Assembly (NCBI RefSeq): GCF_003387075.1
Contig: NZ_QUMQ01000001.1
Coordinates: 5,704,001-5,768,000 of the forward strand
Reading direction: 5' to 3'
DNA from: Asanoa ferruginea
Lineage (GTDB): Bacteria; Actinomycetota; Actinomycetes; Mycobacteriales; Micromonosporaceae
Length of the DNA: 64,000 bases
Shown here: piece after piece, positions 1-9,787 of the stretch
Position numbering within the stretch: the first letter of the stretch is position 1
Layout: each line of letters begins with the position of its first letter
Position numbers and translations under genes: made by a program
The notes under the pieces: generated by a model
What the model was told of the DNA's origin: nothing
The model's input: only the letters and a program-made list of their open reading frames with translations
Databases searched by the model: none

Positions 1-1805
1 CCGCGGACGACACCGTCGGGGTTGATGCCGTTGACCCTGATGCCGTGTGCGCCGAGTTCGGCGGCGAGCAGGCGGACCTGGTGGGCCTGGTCGGCTTTGG
101 CGGAGCCGTAGGCGACGTTGTTGGGGCCGGCGAAGATGGAGTTCTTCGAGGAGATGTAGATGATGTCGCCACCCATCCCCTGGTCGACGAGGATCCGCGC
201 GGCCTCCCGCGAGACCAGGAACGAGCCCTTGGCCATCACGTCGTGCTGTAGGTCCCAGTCGGCCTCGGTGGTCTCCAGCAGGGGCTTGGAGATGGACAGG
301 CCCGCGTTGTTGACGACCAGATCGACGCCGCCGAACGCCAGGGCCGCTTCGTGGAGCGCGGCCACGATCGCGGCGGTGTCGGTGACGTCGGCGGTGACCG
401 GGATCGCGGTGTCGGTGCCGCCGATCTCGGCCGCTACCTTGGCGGCGGCGGTGCCGTCGCGGTCGGCGACGACCACGCAGGCGCCCTCGCCGGCGAGGCG
501 GTGTGCGATGGCGCGGCCGATGCCGGAGCCGCCGCCGGTGACGAACGCGATCCGGGTGGCCAGGGGCTTGGGTGTGGGTAGGCGTTGGAGTTTGGCTTCT
601 TCGAGTTGCCAGTATTCGATGCGGAACTTCTCGGCCTCGTCGATCGGCGTGTAGCGGGAGACGGCTTCGGCGCCGCGCATCACGTTGATGGCGTTGAGGT
701 AGAACTCGCCGGCGACGCGGGCGGTCTGTTTGTTGGCGCCGAAGGAGAACATGCCGACGCCGGGCACGAGCACGATGGCCGGGTCGGCGCCGCGCATCGC
801 CGGCGAGTCGTCGGTGGCGTGCCGCTCGTAGTAGGCGCGGTAGTCGGCCCGGTATTGCTCGTGGAGCGTCTTGAGGCGTTCGACCGCCTCGTCGTGTGGT
901 GTGCTGGCCGGCAGGTCGAGGACCAGTGGGCGGACCTTGGTGCGCAGGAAGTGGTCGGGGCAGGAGGTGCCGAGGGCGGCCAGCCTGGGGTGTTCGGCGC
1001 GGGCGAGGAAGTCGAGCACCTCGGGGGTGTCGGTGTAGTGGCCGACCACCCGGCGGTCGGTGCCGGCCAGCCCGCGGATCACCGGGGCCAGGGCGGCGGC
1101 CCGCGCGTGGCGCTCCTGCTCCGGGAGTGGTTCGTAGCCGGCCAGCGGCGCCCCGAACGGGTCGGGCCGGCCGTGCTCGGCGATGTAGGCGGCGGCGGCA
1201 CGGATGATCTCGCCCGAGTTGGCTTCGCATTCCGCGCTGGTGGCGCCCCACGCGGTGATCCCGTGGCCGCCGAGGATGACGCCGATCGCGGCCGGGTTGG
1301 CCGTGCGGACGGCAGCGATGTCGAGGCCGAGTTGGAAGCCGGGACGGCGCCAGGGCACCCAGAGGACCCGGTCGCCGAAGATCTCCTTGGTCAGCGCCGG
1401 CCCGTCGGCCGCGGTCGCCAGCGCGATGCCGGAGTCGGGGTGCAGGTGATCGACGTGCGCGGCGTCGACCAGACCGTGCATCGCGGTGTCGATCGACGGC
1501 GCCGCACCACCCTTGCCATGCAGGCAGAAGTCGAACGCGGCGACCATCTCGTCTTCACGCTCGACCCCCGGGTAGACCTCGACCAGCGCCCGCAGCCGGT
1601 CCAGCCGCAGCACCGCGAGCCCGCCCGGTGTGAGGGTGCCGAGGTCACCGCCGGAGCCCTTGACCCACAACAGCTCCACGTCGCCACCGGTCACCGGGTC
1701 GGTGTCGGTGCCCTTCGCCGAGGTGTTCCCGCCCGCGTAGTTGGTGTTGCGCGGATCGGCGCCGAGCCTATTCGACCGGTCGATCAGTTGGTCCACAACG
1801 GACAT
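1..1805 (-). CDS. Bifunctional rhamnulose-1-phosphate aldolase / SDR dehydrogenase, C-terminus off the window
   Basis: The N-terminal two thirds is a class II aldolase domain that would cleave rhamnulose 1-phosphate to dihydroxyacetone phosphate and lactaldehyde. After about residue 420 a short-chain dehydrogenase starts (TGGGSGIG nucleotide-binding motif, later NNAG and a YGSAK active-site motif) that would oxidise the lactaldehyde. This is the RhaEW/YuxG-type fusion known from Gram-positive rhamnose pathways. The ATG at 1805 lies 4 bp after the rhamnose isomerase stop, so the two are one operon. About 601 residues are visible; roughly the last 80 expected for the family are missing at the left edge. 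Confidence 0.9.
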   Translation of the reverse strand, partial: MSVVDQLIDRSNRLGADPRNTNYAGGNTSAKGTDTDPVTGGDVELLWVKGSGGDLGTLTPGGLAVLRLDRLRALVEVYPGVEREDEMVAAFDFCLHGKGGAAPSIDTAMHGLVDAAHVDHLHPDSGIALATAADGPALTKEIFGDRVLWVPWRRPGFQLGLDIAAVRTANPAAIGVILGGHGITAWGATSAECEANSGEIIRAAAAYIAEHGRPDPFGAPLAGYEPLPEQERHARAAALAPVIRGLAGTDRRVVGHYTDTPEVLDFLARAEHPRLAALGTSCPDHFLRTKVRPLVLDLPASTPHDEAVERLKTLHEQYRADYRAYYERHATDDSPAMRGADPAIVLVPGVGMFSFGANKQTARVAGEFYLNAINVMRGAEAVSRYTPIDEAEKFRIEYWQLEEAKLQRLPTPKPLATRIAFVTGGGSGIGRAIAHRLAGEGACVVVADRDGTAAAKVAAEIGGTDTAIPVTADVTDTAAIVAALHEAALAFGGVDLVVNNAGLSISKPLLETTEADWDLQHDVMAKGSFLVSREAARILVDQGMGGDIIYISSKNSIFAGPNNVAYGSAKADQAHQVRLLAAELGAHGIRVNGINPDGVVR

Positions 1806-1809
1806 TTGT

Positions 1810-2991
1810 TCAGGCTCCCCATCCGGCGGCTTCGCCGCCCACTCGTGCGGCCTGCACGGTCTCGTAGTAGCCGGAGCCCTTGAAGGCGGCGATGGGGTCG
1901 GGGTCGAGACCCTGGTCTGCCCGCAACTCGCGGAGCAGGGGCCGGACGTCGGTGTGGTAAGCGTCCATCAACGCGGCGTTGGCTTCCAGCACGTCACCAT
2001 TCTCCTGTGCCGCGGCCAGCGCGGGGGCATCGACGAGCAATGCTTTTGCTGTCGCTTCCTGCACGTTCATCACCGAGCGGATGACGGCCTGGATCTTCGG
2101 CTCGATGTTGTGGCACTGGTCGAGCATGAACGCGATGCCGGCCGCCGGGTTGAGCGCGTCCGCCGAGACGATCTCCTGCATGATCCGGAAGAGCTGGAAC
2201 GGGTCGGCCGAGCCCACCATCAGGTCGTCGTCGGCGTAGAAGCGCGAGTTGAAGTCGAAACCGCCGAGCTTTCCGGCCCGCAGCAGGAAGGCGACGATGA
2301 ACTCGATGTTCGTACCCGGTGCATGATGTCCGGTGTCAATGACAACCTGTGCCTTGTCGCCCAACTGGAGGCAGTGGGCGTAGGAGGTGCCCCAGTCGGG
2401 CACGTCGGTCATGTAGAAGGCGGGCTCGAACAGCTTGTATTCCAACAACATCCGCTGGTCGTCGCCGAGTCGCTCGTAGGTCGCCGACAGCGCTGACGCG
2501 AGGCGGTCCTGGCGCGCGCGGATGCTGTCCTGGCCGGGATAGTTGGTGCCGTCGGAGAACCAGAGCTTCAGGTCGCGGGAGCCGGTGGCGTCCATGATGT
2601 CGACGCACTCGATGAGGTGGGCCAGGGCCTTCGCGCGGATCGCGGGATCGGGGTTGGTCACCGAGCCGAGCTTGTAGTCGTCGTCCTGGAACACGTTGGC
2701 GTTGATGGCGCCGAGCGCGACGCCCTGCTCCTTCGCATACGCCGCGAGTGCCGCGTAGTCGTCGACCTTGTCCCACGGGATGTGCAGGGCGACCGTGGGC
2801 GCGACGCCCGTGAAGCGGTGCACGGTGGCCGCGTCGGCGATCTTCTCGTAGGGGTCGCGTGGCACGCCCGGCTGCGCGAACACCTTGAACCGGGTTCCCG
2901 AGTTTCCGAACGCCCACGAGGCGGTCTCGATCCGCTGGTCGCGCAGCGCCGCGAGCACGCGGCTCCGGGTGGACGGGGCAAGCTCGGTCAT
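1810..2991 (-). CDS. rhaI: L-rhamnose isomerase (Pseudomonas/Rhizobium type)
   Basis: Cytosolic xylose-isomerase-fold enzyme, 393 aa, converting L-rhamnose to L-rhamnulose. The central EYKLFEPAFY, VIDTGHHAPGTN and GFDFNSRFYADDD segments carry the acidic and His residues that bind the two catalytic metals in this family. I chose the ATG at 2991 because GGAGG lies just upstream; a longer reading frame extends into the operator region. It is the first gene of the leftward rhamnose operon, directly before the aldolase/dehydrogenase. No separate rhamnulokinase is seen in the window and may lie further left. The LacI-family gene on the other strand is the likely regulator. Confidence 0.9.
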   Translation of the reverse strand: MTELAPSTRSRVLAALRDQRIETASWAFGNSGTRFKVFAQPGVPRDPYEKIADAATVHRFTGVAPTVALHIPWDKVDDYAALAAYAKEQGVALGAINANVFQDDDYKLGSVTNPDPAIRAKALAHLIECVDIMDATGSRDLKLWFSDGTNYPGQDSIRARQDRLASALSATYERLGDDQRMLLEYKLFEPAFYMTDVPDWGTSYAHCLQLGDKAQVVIDTGHHAPGTNIEFIVAFLLRAGKLGGFDFNSRFYADDDLMVGSADPFQLFRIMQEIVSADALNPAAGIAFMLDQCHNIEPKIQAVIRSVMNVQEATAKALLVDAPALAAAQENGDVLEANAALMDAYHTDVRPLLRELRADQGLDPDPIAAFKGSGYYETVQAARVGGEAAGWGA

Positions 2992-3020
2992 GGGTGGTCC
3001 TCCGCGCGTGGCCTCGAACA

Positions 3021-3032
3021 TGAAACGTTTCA
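3021..3032. promoter_or_regulatory. LacI-type operator 1, perfect palindrome
   Basis: TGAAACGTTTCA is a perfect 12-bp palindrome with the central CG typical of LacI-family sites. It lies 29 bp upstream of the rhaI start and probably overlaps its promoter. Confidence 0.75.
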
Positions 3033-3078
3033 TACGACGCATCGACGATATCCGCCGCCACGCTGAGGAGTCAAGGAG

Positions 3079-3090
3079 TGAGACGTTTCA
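3079..3090. promoter_or_regulatory. LacI-type operator 2
   Basis: TGAGACGTTTCA differs from operator 1 at one base. It lies just upstream of a -10-like TACGCT (3101-3106) serving the lacI-family gene, so it fits autorepression. Centre-to-centre distance to operator 1 is 58 bp. Confidence 0.7.
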
Positions 3091-3114
3091 GTGGATCGCG
3101 TACGCTGATCGACC

Positions 3115-4137
3115 ATGGCGGCGAGCATCAAAGAGGTCGCGCAGCGGGCCGGCGTGTCGCTCGGCACGGTGAGCAACGTGCTCAACCGCCCCGACATCGT
3201 CTCGCCGCAGACCCGCAAGCGCGTCCAGGACGCGATCGAAGAGCTTGGCTTCGTCCGCAACGACTCGGCCCGGCAACTCCGGGCGGGCCGCAGCCGCACC
3301 GTGGCGATCGTGGTGCTCGACGTCTCCAACCCGTTCTTCACCGACGTGGTCCGCGGCGCGGAGGCGATCGTCGAAGGCGCCGGCGGCATGGTGGTGGTCT
3401 GCAACAGCGGCGGCGACTCGGCCCGCGAGCACCGCCACCTCGACGTGCTCGAAGAGCAGCGCGTGCAGGGCATCCTGGTGACCCCGGTCAGCGACGGCAA
3501 GCAGCCGCGGCTGGACCGGATGGCCAAACGCGGCATCCCGGTGGTGCTGGTCGACCGCGGTGCGGGCCTGGCCAACCAGTGCTCGGTCGCCGTCGACGAC
3601 GTGCTCGGCGGCCGGATCGCCGCGCAACACCTGGCCGAGCGGGGACACAAGCGGATCGCGTTCGTCGGCGGCCCGACCAGCCTGCGCCAGGTGGCCGACC
3701 GCCTGGCCGGCGCCCAGGCCGCGCTCGCCGAGCACGGCCTGTCGGGGCCACTGGCGGTCGAGACGCCGATGCTGTCGGTCTCCGCGGGCCGCCAGGCGGC
3801 TGACGAGATCGTGGCGCTGCCGTTGTCGCGGCGGCCCACCGCGATCTTCTGCGCCAACGACCTGGTCGCGCTCGGGGTGCTCCAGGCGCTGACCGCGCAC
3901 GGGTTGCGGGTGCCGGACGATGTCGCGCTGGTCGGCTACGACGACATCGAGTTCGCGGCCGGTGCGGCCGTGCCGCTCTCGTCGGTCCGCCAGCCCCGCG
4001 AGCAGTTGGGCCGCACAGCGGCGCAGTTGCTGCTCGAGGAGTCGACCGACGCCGACCACCACGAACACCGGCACGTGGTCTTCCAGCCGGAGCTCGCGGT
4101 CCGCCAGTCCAGCGCGAAGCGCCGCACCTCCCGTTGA
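3115..4137 (+). CDS. LacI-family transcriptional regulator (probable rhamnose repressor)
   Basis: 340 aa. An N-terminal LacI helix-turn-helix (IKEVAQRAGVSLGTVSNVLN, about residues 5-24) is followed by a hinge and a periplasmic-binding-protein-like sensor domain (FVGG, ANDLVALG, VGYDDIEFA motifs). It is divergent from the rhamnose genes, and two near-identical palindromes lie in the shared intergenic space, so it most likely represses both the catabolic operon and itself until a rhamnose-derived ligand binds. The effector is inferred from the neighbourhood only. Confidence 0.9.
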   Translation: MAASIKEVAQRAGVSLGTVSNVLNRPDIVSPQTRKRVQDAIEELGFVRNDSARQLRAGRSRTVAIVVLDVSNPFFTDVVRGAEAIVEGAGGMVVVCNSGGDSAREHRHLDVLEEQRVQGILVTPVSDGKQPRLDRMAKRGIPVVLVDRGAGLANQCSVAVDDVLGGRIAAQHLAERGHKRIAFVGGPTSLRQVADRLAGAQAALAEHGLSGPLAVETPMLSVSAGRQAADEIVALPLSRRPTAIFCANDLVALGVLQALTAHGLRVPDDVALVGYDDIEFAAGAAVPLSSVRQPREQLGRTAAQLLLEESTDADHHEHRHVVFQPELAVRQSSAKRRTSR

Positions 4138-4146
4138 CGTGACGTT

Positions 4147-4683
4147 CTAGCGGCGACCGACGCAGTCGTAGTCCCAGAAGGTGTGCGCATAGACGAACGT
4201 TCCGGTCATCCAGCTCTCGTAGGCCGACAGCTTCATGACCTGGAAGGCCGCGTCGGGGATGCGCAGCGACGGCTTGCGGAAGTCGTGCTCGACGGCCGCG
4301 CTGAAGCCGGCGCGCGAATAGTAGGCCGGGTCGCCCTCCAGGAAGACCAGCGGGACGCCACTCCCGTCGAGTCGCTCCAGCCCGGCCCGGATGAGCGCGG
4401 AACCCACGCCGCGGCGCTGCCACTGCGGCGCGACCCCGAGCGGGCTCAGCGACCGCACCTCGACCAGCCGCTGCGGGGCATCGACCAGCGCGCGGCTGAA
4501 CATGACGTGCCCCACGACCTCGCCCGCCTCGTCGGCCACCAGCGACAACGCCGCCGGATCGTCGCGCCGCAGCGCGTCCACGAGTCGCGCCACTGTGTCG
4601 CCGTGTTCACCGGCACCGAAAGCGGTCCGCTGGAGGGCGCCCACCGCGTCCCGGTCACTTACTCGTTCGTCGCGAATCTGCAT
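4147..4683 (-). CDS. GNAT-family N-acetyltransferase
   Basis: 178 aa. The acetyl-CoA loop is visible as QWQRRGVGSALI, followed by YYSRAGF, the usual GNAT C-terminal signature; the protein is of the small YhbS-like type. The substrate cannot be told. I chose ATG 4683 over longer frames because homology-like sequence starts there and a -10-like hexamer sits 7 nt upstream, which would give a leaderless mRNA. Confidence 0.85.
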   Translation of the reverse strand: MQIRDERVSDRDAVGALQRTAFGAGEHGDTVARLVDALRRDDPAALSLVADEAGEVVGHVMFSRALVDAPQRLVEVRSLSPLGVAPQWQRRGVGSALIRAGLERLDGSGVPLVFLEGDPAYYSRAGFSAAVEHDFRKPSLRIPDAAFQVMKLSAYESWMTGTFVYAHTFWDYDCVGRR

Positions 4684-4690
4684 GGCCGGC

Positions 4691-4696
4691 AACGTA
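4691..4696 (-). promoter_or_regulatory. -10 element for a leaderless acetyltransferase mRNA
   Basis: TACGTT on the minus strand ends 7 nt before the ATG at 4683 and there is no ribosome binding site. Confidence 0.4.
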
Positions 4697-4723
4697 ACGA
4701 TCTCGCGCGGTGCGGCCAATCGA

Positions 4724-5488
4724 TTAACGACGGCGGGCCAGGTAGAGCGCTGTCTCGACGTGGAGGTCGACCTGGTCGCCGAGCGAGCCCTCAATGTCGA
4801 GGAAGAGCCTCGCCCGCACGTCGCCGTCGAGCAGGCGGTAGTCGGAGCGCGTGGACAGGTAGGCGACGTAGTCGACGGTCGACATCGGGCGGTCCCAGCG
4901 GTAGAGCCGCTCGGAAAGGTCACCGAACTCGGGCAGCGCGACCAGGTCGGTGCCGGGCCACGATGAGCGCAGCGATCGCTCGTCGGAGGTTTCGAAGTTC
5001 GGCACGATCTGCGGCGTGTGCCGGCGGTGCGCGGCGAGGACGACCGCCCGCACGTCTGGGTCGGCGGGCCGGTCGATGTTCCAGAACAGGGCGAGCGCCC
5101 CGCCCGGTGCGAGCGCGTCCGCGGCTCGTTGCCACCGCACGGCCGGATCCGTCCAGTGCCAGGCCTGCGCGCTGTAGAGCAGCCCGTATCGCCGGGTCGG
5201 CAGATGCTCCTCGAACGACGAGGCCACCACGGTCACGTCGGACACCCGACCGGCCAGGACGGCGGCCATCTTCTCGTCGGGCTCGACCGCGGTGACGGCG
5301 ACGCCCCGGCGCGCGAACGCCACGGTCGCCTTGCCGGTGCCGGCACCGATCTCGATGGCCGGCGCACCGCCGAGCCGCGCATAGGCGAGAACATCGTCAA
5401 CCAGCGCGGGTGGATAGCCAGGCCGGATCCGGTCGTATTCGTCGGCCACCTCGCCGAAGACTCTTGCCCCTGGCTCGTGCACCGTCAC
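4724..5488 (-). CDS. Class I SAM-dependent methyltransferase
   Basis: 254 aa. Motif I is seen as IEIGAGTGKAT with the acidic end of beta-2 in VTAVEPDEKM; LLYSAQAWHWTDP is the typical post-I region of small-molecule methyltransferases. The N-terminus (ARVFGEVADEYDRIRPGYP) matches the UbiE/Methyltransf_11 entry. I start it at GTG 5488, where a -10-like hexamer precedes by 7 nt. Substrate unknown. Confidence 0.85.
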   Translation of the reverse strand: MTVHEPGARVFGEVADEYDRIRPGYPPALVDDVLAYARLGGAPAIEIGAGTGKATVAFARRGVAVTAVEPDEKMAAVLAGRVSDVTVVASSFEEHLPTRRYGLLYSAQAWHWTDPAVRWQRAADALAPGGALALFWNIDRPADPDVRAVVLAAHRRHTPQIVPNFETSDERSLRSSWPGTDLVALPEFGDLSERLYRWDRPMSTVDYVAYLSTRSDYRLLDGDVRARLFLDIEGSLGDQVDLHVETALYLARRR

Positions 5489-5495
5489 GGGCCAC

Positions 5496-5501
5496 ACCCT
5501 A
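5496..5501 (-). promoter_or_regulatory. -10 element for a leaderless methyltransferase mRNA
   Basis: TAGGGT on the minus strand, 7 nt before the GTG start at 5488. Confidence 0.4.
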
Positions 5502-5506
5502 GCGAC

Positions 5507-5536
5507 CTGACAGCGGCTGGGCCGACCGATTAACGT
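5507..5536 (+). promoter_or_regulatory. Promoter for the 5543 VOC gene, leaderless
   Basis: CTGACA (5507-5512), an 18-bp spacer and TAACGT (5531-5536) are followed by 6 nt and the ATG at 5543. Transcription would start at or next to the start codon. Confidence 0.6.
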
Positions 5537-5542
5537 GCACCG

Positions 5543-6190
5543 ATGAGCAATGAGGGCTGGCAGGGGTTCCTCGCCGCGGACGGTGTCGCGGACTGGGTGG
5601 TGTTGCACGGCGGTGCGATGGCGGTATACCGCGTCCCGTCGTTGGCCGACGCGGTCCGGCTGGCCGCAGCGGTGGCGCAGGTCGCCGGTTTCGATGGCGC
5701 CGGCGCGCTGATGACGATCGCCGACGACCAACTCACGGTGCGGTTGACCCGCGACATCTGGCACCTGGAGCAACAGCACGTTCACCTCGCCCGGGCGGTC
5801 TCCGCGGTGGCGCGCGAACACAGCGCCGTCGTCGATCGCGCCCGTGCGCAAGAGGTGCAACTCGCTGTCGCGTCGCGACCGGACGCGATCGATGTCGGCT
5901 TCTGGCGCGCGGTCCTCGGCTACACCGGCGCCGCCGACGACAACGCCGTCGACCCGCTCGGCCACGGATCGACGGTCTGGATGCAGGACCTCGACCCGGC
6001 GAAGCCGCTGCGACACGCGATGCACGTCGACGTGACCGTCGCGCGCGAGCACGTCGAGGAGCGCCTGGCCGCCGCCCTCGCGGCGGGTGGCCGGATCGTC
6101 GACGACTCCAGCGCGCCCGCGGCGTGGACGCTCTCCGATCGCGCCGGCAACCGCGTCTGCGTCTGCGCCTGGCCCGACGGCGCCGCTTGA
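5543..6190 (+). CDS. PCD-like domain fused to a glyoxalase/VOC domain
   Basis: 215 aa. Residues about 1-100 look like the alpha/beta fold of pterin-4a-carbinolamine dehydratase (LTVRLTRDIWHLEQQHVHLA resembles the core strand and last helix), but the HHP catalytic motif is not visible. Residues about 105-215 form a VOC domain (GFWRAVLGY near its start; LSDRAGNRVCVC near its end), the Glyoxalase_6 arrangement. Such fusions are annotated in actinobacteria without an assigned reaction. With the pterin-enzyme motif lost, the first half may only bind a ligand. Confidence 0.75.
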   Translation: MSNEGWQGFLAADGVADWVVLHGGAMAVYRVPSLADAVRLAAAVAQVAGFDGAGALMTIADDQLTVRLTRDIWHLEQQHVHLARAVSAVAREHSAVVDRARAQEVQLAVASRPDAIDVGFWRAVLGYTGAADDNAVDPLGHGSTVWMQDLDPAKPLRHAMHVDVTVAREHVEERLAAALAAGGRIVDDSSAPAAWTLSDRAGNRVCVCAWPDGAA

Positions 6191-6222
6191 CAGTATTCGT
6201 CGCGGCTGGGGACGATCCCGGC

Positions 6223-6969
6223 ATGCCCGGCACACAGCTTTACGACTCCATCGGCGCCACCTACACCGCGACGCGGCGCACCGAGCCCAGGATCGCCGCA
6301 CAGTTCTGGGCCGCGCTCGGCGACGCGGACACGGTGTTGAACATCGGGGCCGGCACCGGCTCCTACGAGCCCCCGGACCGTGCCGTCACCGCGGTCGAGC
6401 CGTCGGCGCTCATGCGGGCCCAGCGTGCCGCGGGTGCGCCGCCGGCCGTGGCGGCGACCGCGGGGAGCCTTCCGTTCGCCGACCAGTCCTTCGACGCCGC
6501 CATGGCGTTCGCCACCATCCATCACTGGCCCGACCCGATCGCCGGCCTGCGCGAGATGCGTCGCGTCGCCCGCCGCGTCGTGGTGTTCACCCACGAGACC
6601 ACCGACGCCGGCTGGTTGCACCGGTTCTGGCTGACCCGCGACTACCTGCCCGAGATCGGTGCCTACCGGGTCGGCCGGCCTTCACTGACCGAGCTGGCCA
6701 GCGCGATCGGAGCCCGCACAGAGCCGGTGCCCGTTCCCTGGGACTGCGTCGACGGCTTCTTCGAGGCCTACTGGCGCCGGCCCGAGGCATACCTCGACGA
6801 AGGCGTACGCCGCGGCACGTCGGTGTGGACCACGGTCGGGCCCGAGGCCGAGCAGCGGGCCGTGCGCGAGCTCCGTGCCGACCTCGACTCGGGCCGGTGG
6901 GCCGACCGCAACCGCGATCTCCTCACGCTCGACGCGGCGGAGCTCGGCCTCCGCCTGCTCATCGCGTGA
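6223..6969 (+). CDS. Class I SAM-dependent methyltransferase
   Basis: 248 aa. Motif I LNIGAGTGSYEP and motif II VTAVEPS are clear; FATIHHWPDP corresponds to the post-I segment of the Methyltransf_11 family. It starts at ATG 6223, 32 bp after the VOC gene. The C-terminal half (WDCVDGFFEAYWRRPEAYL) resembles methyltransferases of unknown small-molecule substrate. Its stop abuts the stop of the convergent XRE regulator. Confidence 0.85.
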   Translation: MPGTQLYDSIGATYTATRRTEPRIAAQFWAALGDADTVLNIGAGTGSYEPPDRAVTAVEPSALMRAQRAAGAPPAVAATAGSLPFADQSFDAAMAFATIHHWPDPIAGLREMRRVARRVVVFTHETTDAGWLHRFWLTRDYLPEIGAYRVGRPSLTELASAIGARTEPVPVPWDCVDGFFEAYWRRPEAYLDEGVRRGTSVWTTVGPEAEQRAVRELRADLDSGRWADRNRDLLTLDAAELGLRLLIA

Positions 6970-7821
6970 CTAGCGCGGCTCCGTGTGCGCCTCCCGGGCG
7001 CTCCAGCTCGCGAGGAAGGTCAGGGCCTCCGCGGACGGGCTGGCCGGCTCACAGGTGTAGGTGATGATGGTCAGGCCCGGGTCGCCAGGGAGTTGGAGGG
7101 CTTCGCCGGTGAGCTCGAGGTCGCCCGCGATCGGGTGGTGCATCGTCTTGGTCGCGGTGAAGTGCAGTTTCACGTTGTGGGTGGCCCACCAGGTGCGGAA
7201 CCGTTCGCTGCGGGTGCTCAGCTCGCCGACCAGGTCGGTCAGCCCGCGGTCGTAGGGGTTGCGGCCGGCCTCGGTGCGTAGCGCGGCCACGCAGTCGGCG
7301 GCGACGGTCTGCCACTCGCGATAGAACTCCTGTGACCGCGGGTCGAGGAACAGGTAACGGGCGAGGTTGAAGCCGCCGCCGCGGATGGCGTCGGCGAACA
7401 GCGCCCGGCCGAGCCGGTTGGTGGCCAGGATGTCCATCCGCCCGTTTCGCGCGTACGCCGGAGCATTGATGGTGTCGAGAATCCGCTGCACACCCTGGCG
7501 CACGCCGGACCGGCTCGCCGACCGGCGTGCGGGCCGACCGGTGGCCGTCTCGGCCAGGTCGAACAGGTGCGTGCGTTCGGCCTCGTCGAGCTGGAGCGCA
7601 CCGGCGAGCGACTCGAGCACCGAGCGGGAGACGCCGCTCAGGTTGCCGCGCTCGAGGCGGGTGTAGTAGTCGGTGCTCATCCCGGCGAGCATCGCGACCT
7701 CCTCCCGGCGGAGCCCTTTGACCCGCCGCTTGCCGCCGAACAGCGGCACCCCGGCCTGTTCAGGGGTGAGACGTTCGCGGCGCGTGGTGAGGAAGTCGCG
7801 CACCTCGTCCCGGTTTTCCAT
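6970..7821 (-). CDS. XRE-family (MmyB-like) transcriptional regulator
   Basis: 283 aa. Residues about 30-80 form the helix-turn-helix ([20 protein letters not shown]) and the rest is the MmyB-like ligand-binding domain ([25 protein letters not shown]) common in actinobacteria. It is divergent from an aldo/keto reductase gene; members of this family often control such a divergent oxidoreductase, so the pair is a likely unit (inference). Confidence 0.88.
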   Translation of the reverse strand: MENRDEVRDFLTTRRERLTPEQAGVPLFGGKRRVKGLRREEVAMLAGMSTDYYTRLERGNLSGVSRSVLESLAGALQLDEAERTHLFDLAETATGRPARRSASRSGVRQGVQRILDTINAPAYARNGRMDILATNRLGRALFADAIRGGGFNLARYLFLDPRSQEFYREWQTVAADCVAALRTEAGRNPYDRGLTDLVGELSTRSERFRTWWATHNVKLHFTATKTMHHPIAGDLELTGEALQLPGDPGLTIITYTCEPASPSAEALTFLASWSAREAHTEPR

Positions 7822-7827
7822 GGATCG

Positions 7828-7833
7828 ACCCTA
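7828..7833 (-). promoter_or_regulatory. -10 element for a leaderless XRE regulator mRNA
   Basis: TAGGGT on the minus strand, 6 nt before the ATG at 7821; no ribosome binding site is present. Confidence 0.5.
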
Positions 7834-7922
7834 TGACGGCGGCCGCACGGCAGGGAGGGTCTGGCATTACCGGGGAAGACCGTCACTGCCTCCTGCACGG
7901 AAAGTCCGGTTTCCTGGTCGTC

Positions 7923-8774
7923 GTGACCCCACACATCACCCTCAACAACGGCGTTCAGATGCCGGTCCTCGGGTTCGGTGTCTTCCAGGTGCCGGCGGAG
8001 CAGACCGAGCAGGTCGTCACCGACGCCCTCGCCGCGGGCTACCGGTCGATCGACACCGCCGCCTCCTACGGCAACGAGGAAGCGGTCGGCCGCGCCATCG
8101 CCGACAGCGGCATCCCTCGCGACGAGCTGTTCGTCACGACCAAGATGTGGATCCAGCACACGGGAGAGGACACCGCGAAGCGGGAGTTCGACCGATCGCT
8201 GCGCCGGCTCGGCCTGGACTACCTGGACCTTTATCTCATCCATCAGCCGATGGGCGACTACTACAGCTCCTGGCGGGCGATGCAGAAGCTGCACCGCGAG
8301 GGTTTGATCAGGGCGATCGGGGTGTCCAACTTCTACCCGGACCGGCTCGTGGATCTGATCGAGCACAACGACGTCGCGCCGGCGGTCAACCAGGTCGAGA
8401 CGCACCCCTTCTTCCAGCGCCGGGCCGACCAGGAAGTCATGCGCGAACACGGCGGCGTACGCATCGAGTCCTGGGGTCCCTTCGCCGAAGGCCGCAACGA
8501 CCTGTTCACCAACCCGGCTTTGGTGGAGATCGGCGGTGCGCACGGCAGGTCGGTCGCCCAGGTCGTGCTGCGCTGGCTCATCCAGCGTGACGTCATCGTC
8601 ATCCCTAAGTCGGTGCGCCAGGAGCGGATGGCGGAGAACCTCGACGTCTTCGACTTCGAACTCACCGACGACGAGATGTCCCGGATCGCCGGCCTGGACA
8701 CGGGCGCGTCGGCCTTCTTCGACCACCGCGACCCGGCGATGGTGAAGTGGCTCGGCGGCCGGCGCGTCGACTGA
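7923..8774 (+). CDS. Aldo/keto reductase (2,5-diketogluconate reductase type)
   Basis: 283 aa from GTG 7923; an ATG at 7833 in the same frame is possible but adds 30 residues unlike the family. The NAD(P)H-dependent AKR tetrad is visible: DTAASY (Asp and Tyr), TTKMW (Lys) and LIHQP (His), plus AIGVSNF and IPKSV. These enzymes reduce sugar-derived and aliphatic carbonyls in the cytosol. It is divergent from the XRE regulator and followed after 23 bp by a second AKR gene. Confidence 0.88.
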   Translation: MTPHITLNNGVQMPVLGFGVFQVPAEQTEQVVTDALAAGYRSIDTAASYGNEEAVGRAIADSGIPRDELFVTTKMWIQHTGEDTAKREFDRSLRRLGLDYLDLYLIHQPMGDYYSSWRAMQKLHREGLIRAIGVSNFYPDRLVDLIEHNDVAPAVNQVETHPFFQRRADQEVMREHGGVRIESWGPFAEGRNDLFTNPALVEIGGAHGRSVAQVVLRWLIQRDVIVIPKSVRQERMAENLDVFDFELTDDEMSRIAGLDTGASAFFDHRDPAMVKWLGGRRVD

Positions 8775-8788
8775 CAACCCTTGATTAG

Positions 8789-9784
<996 letters not shown>

Positions 9785-9787
9785 GAG

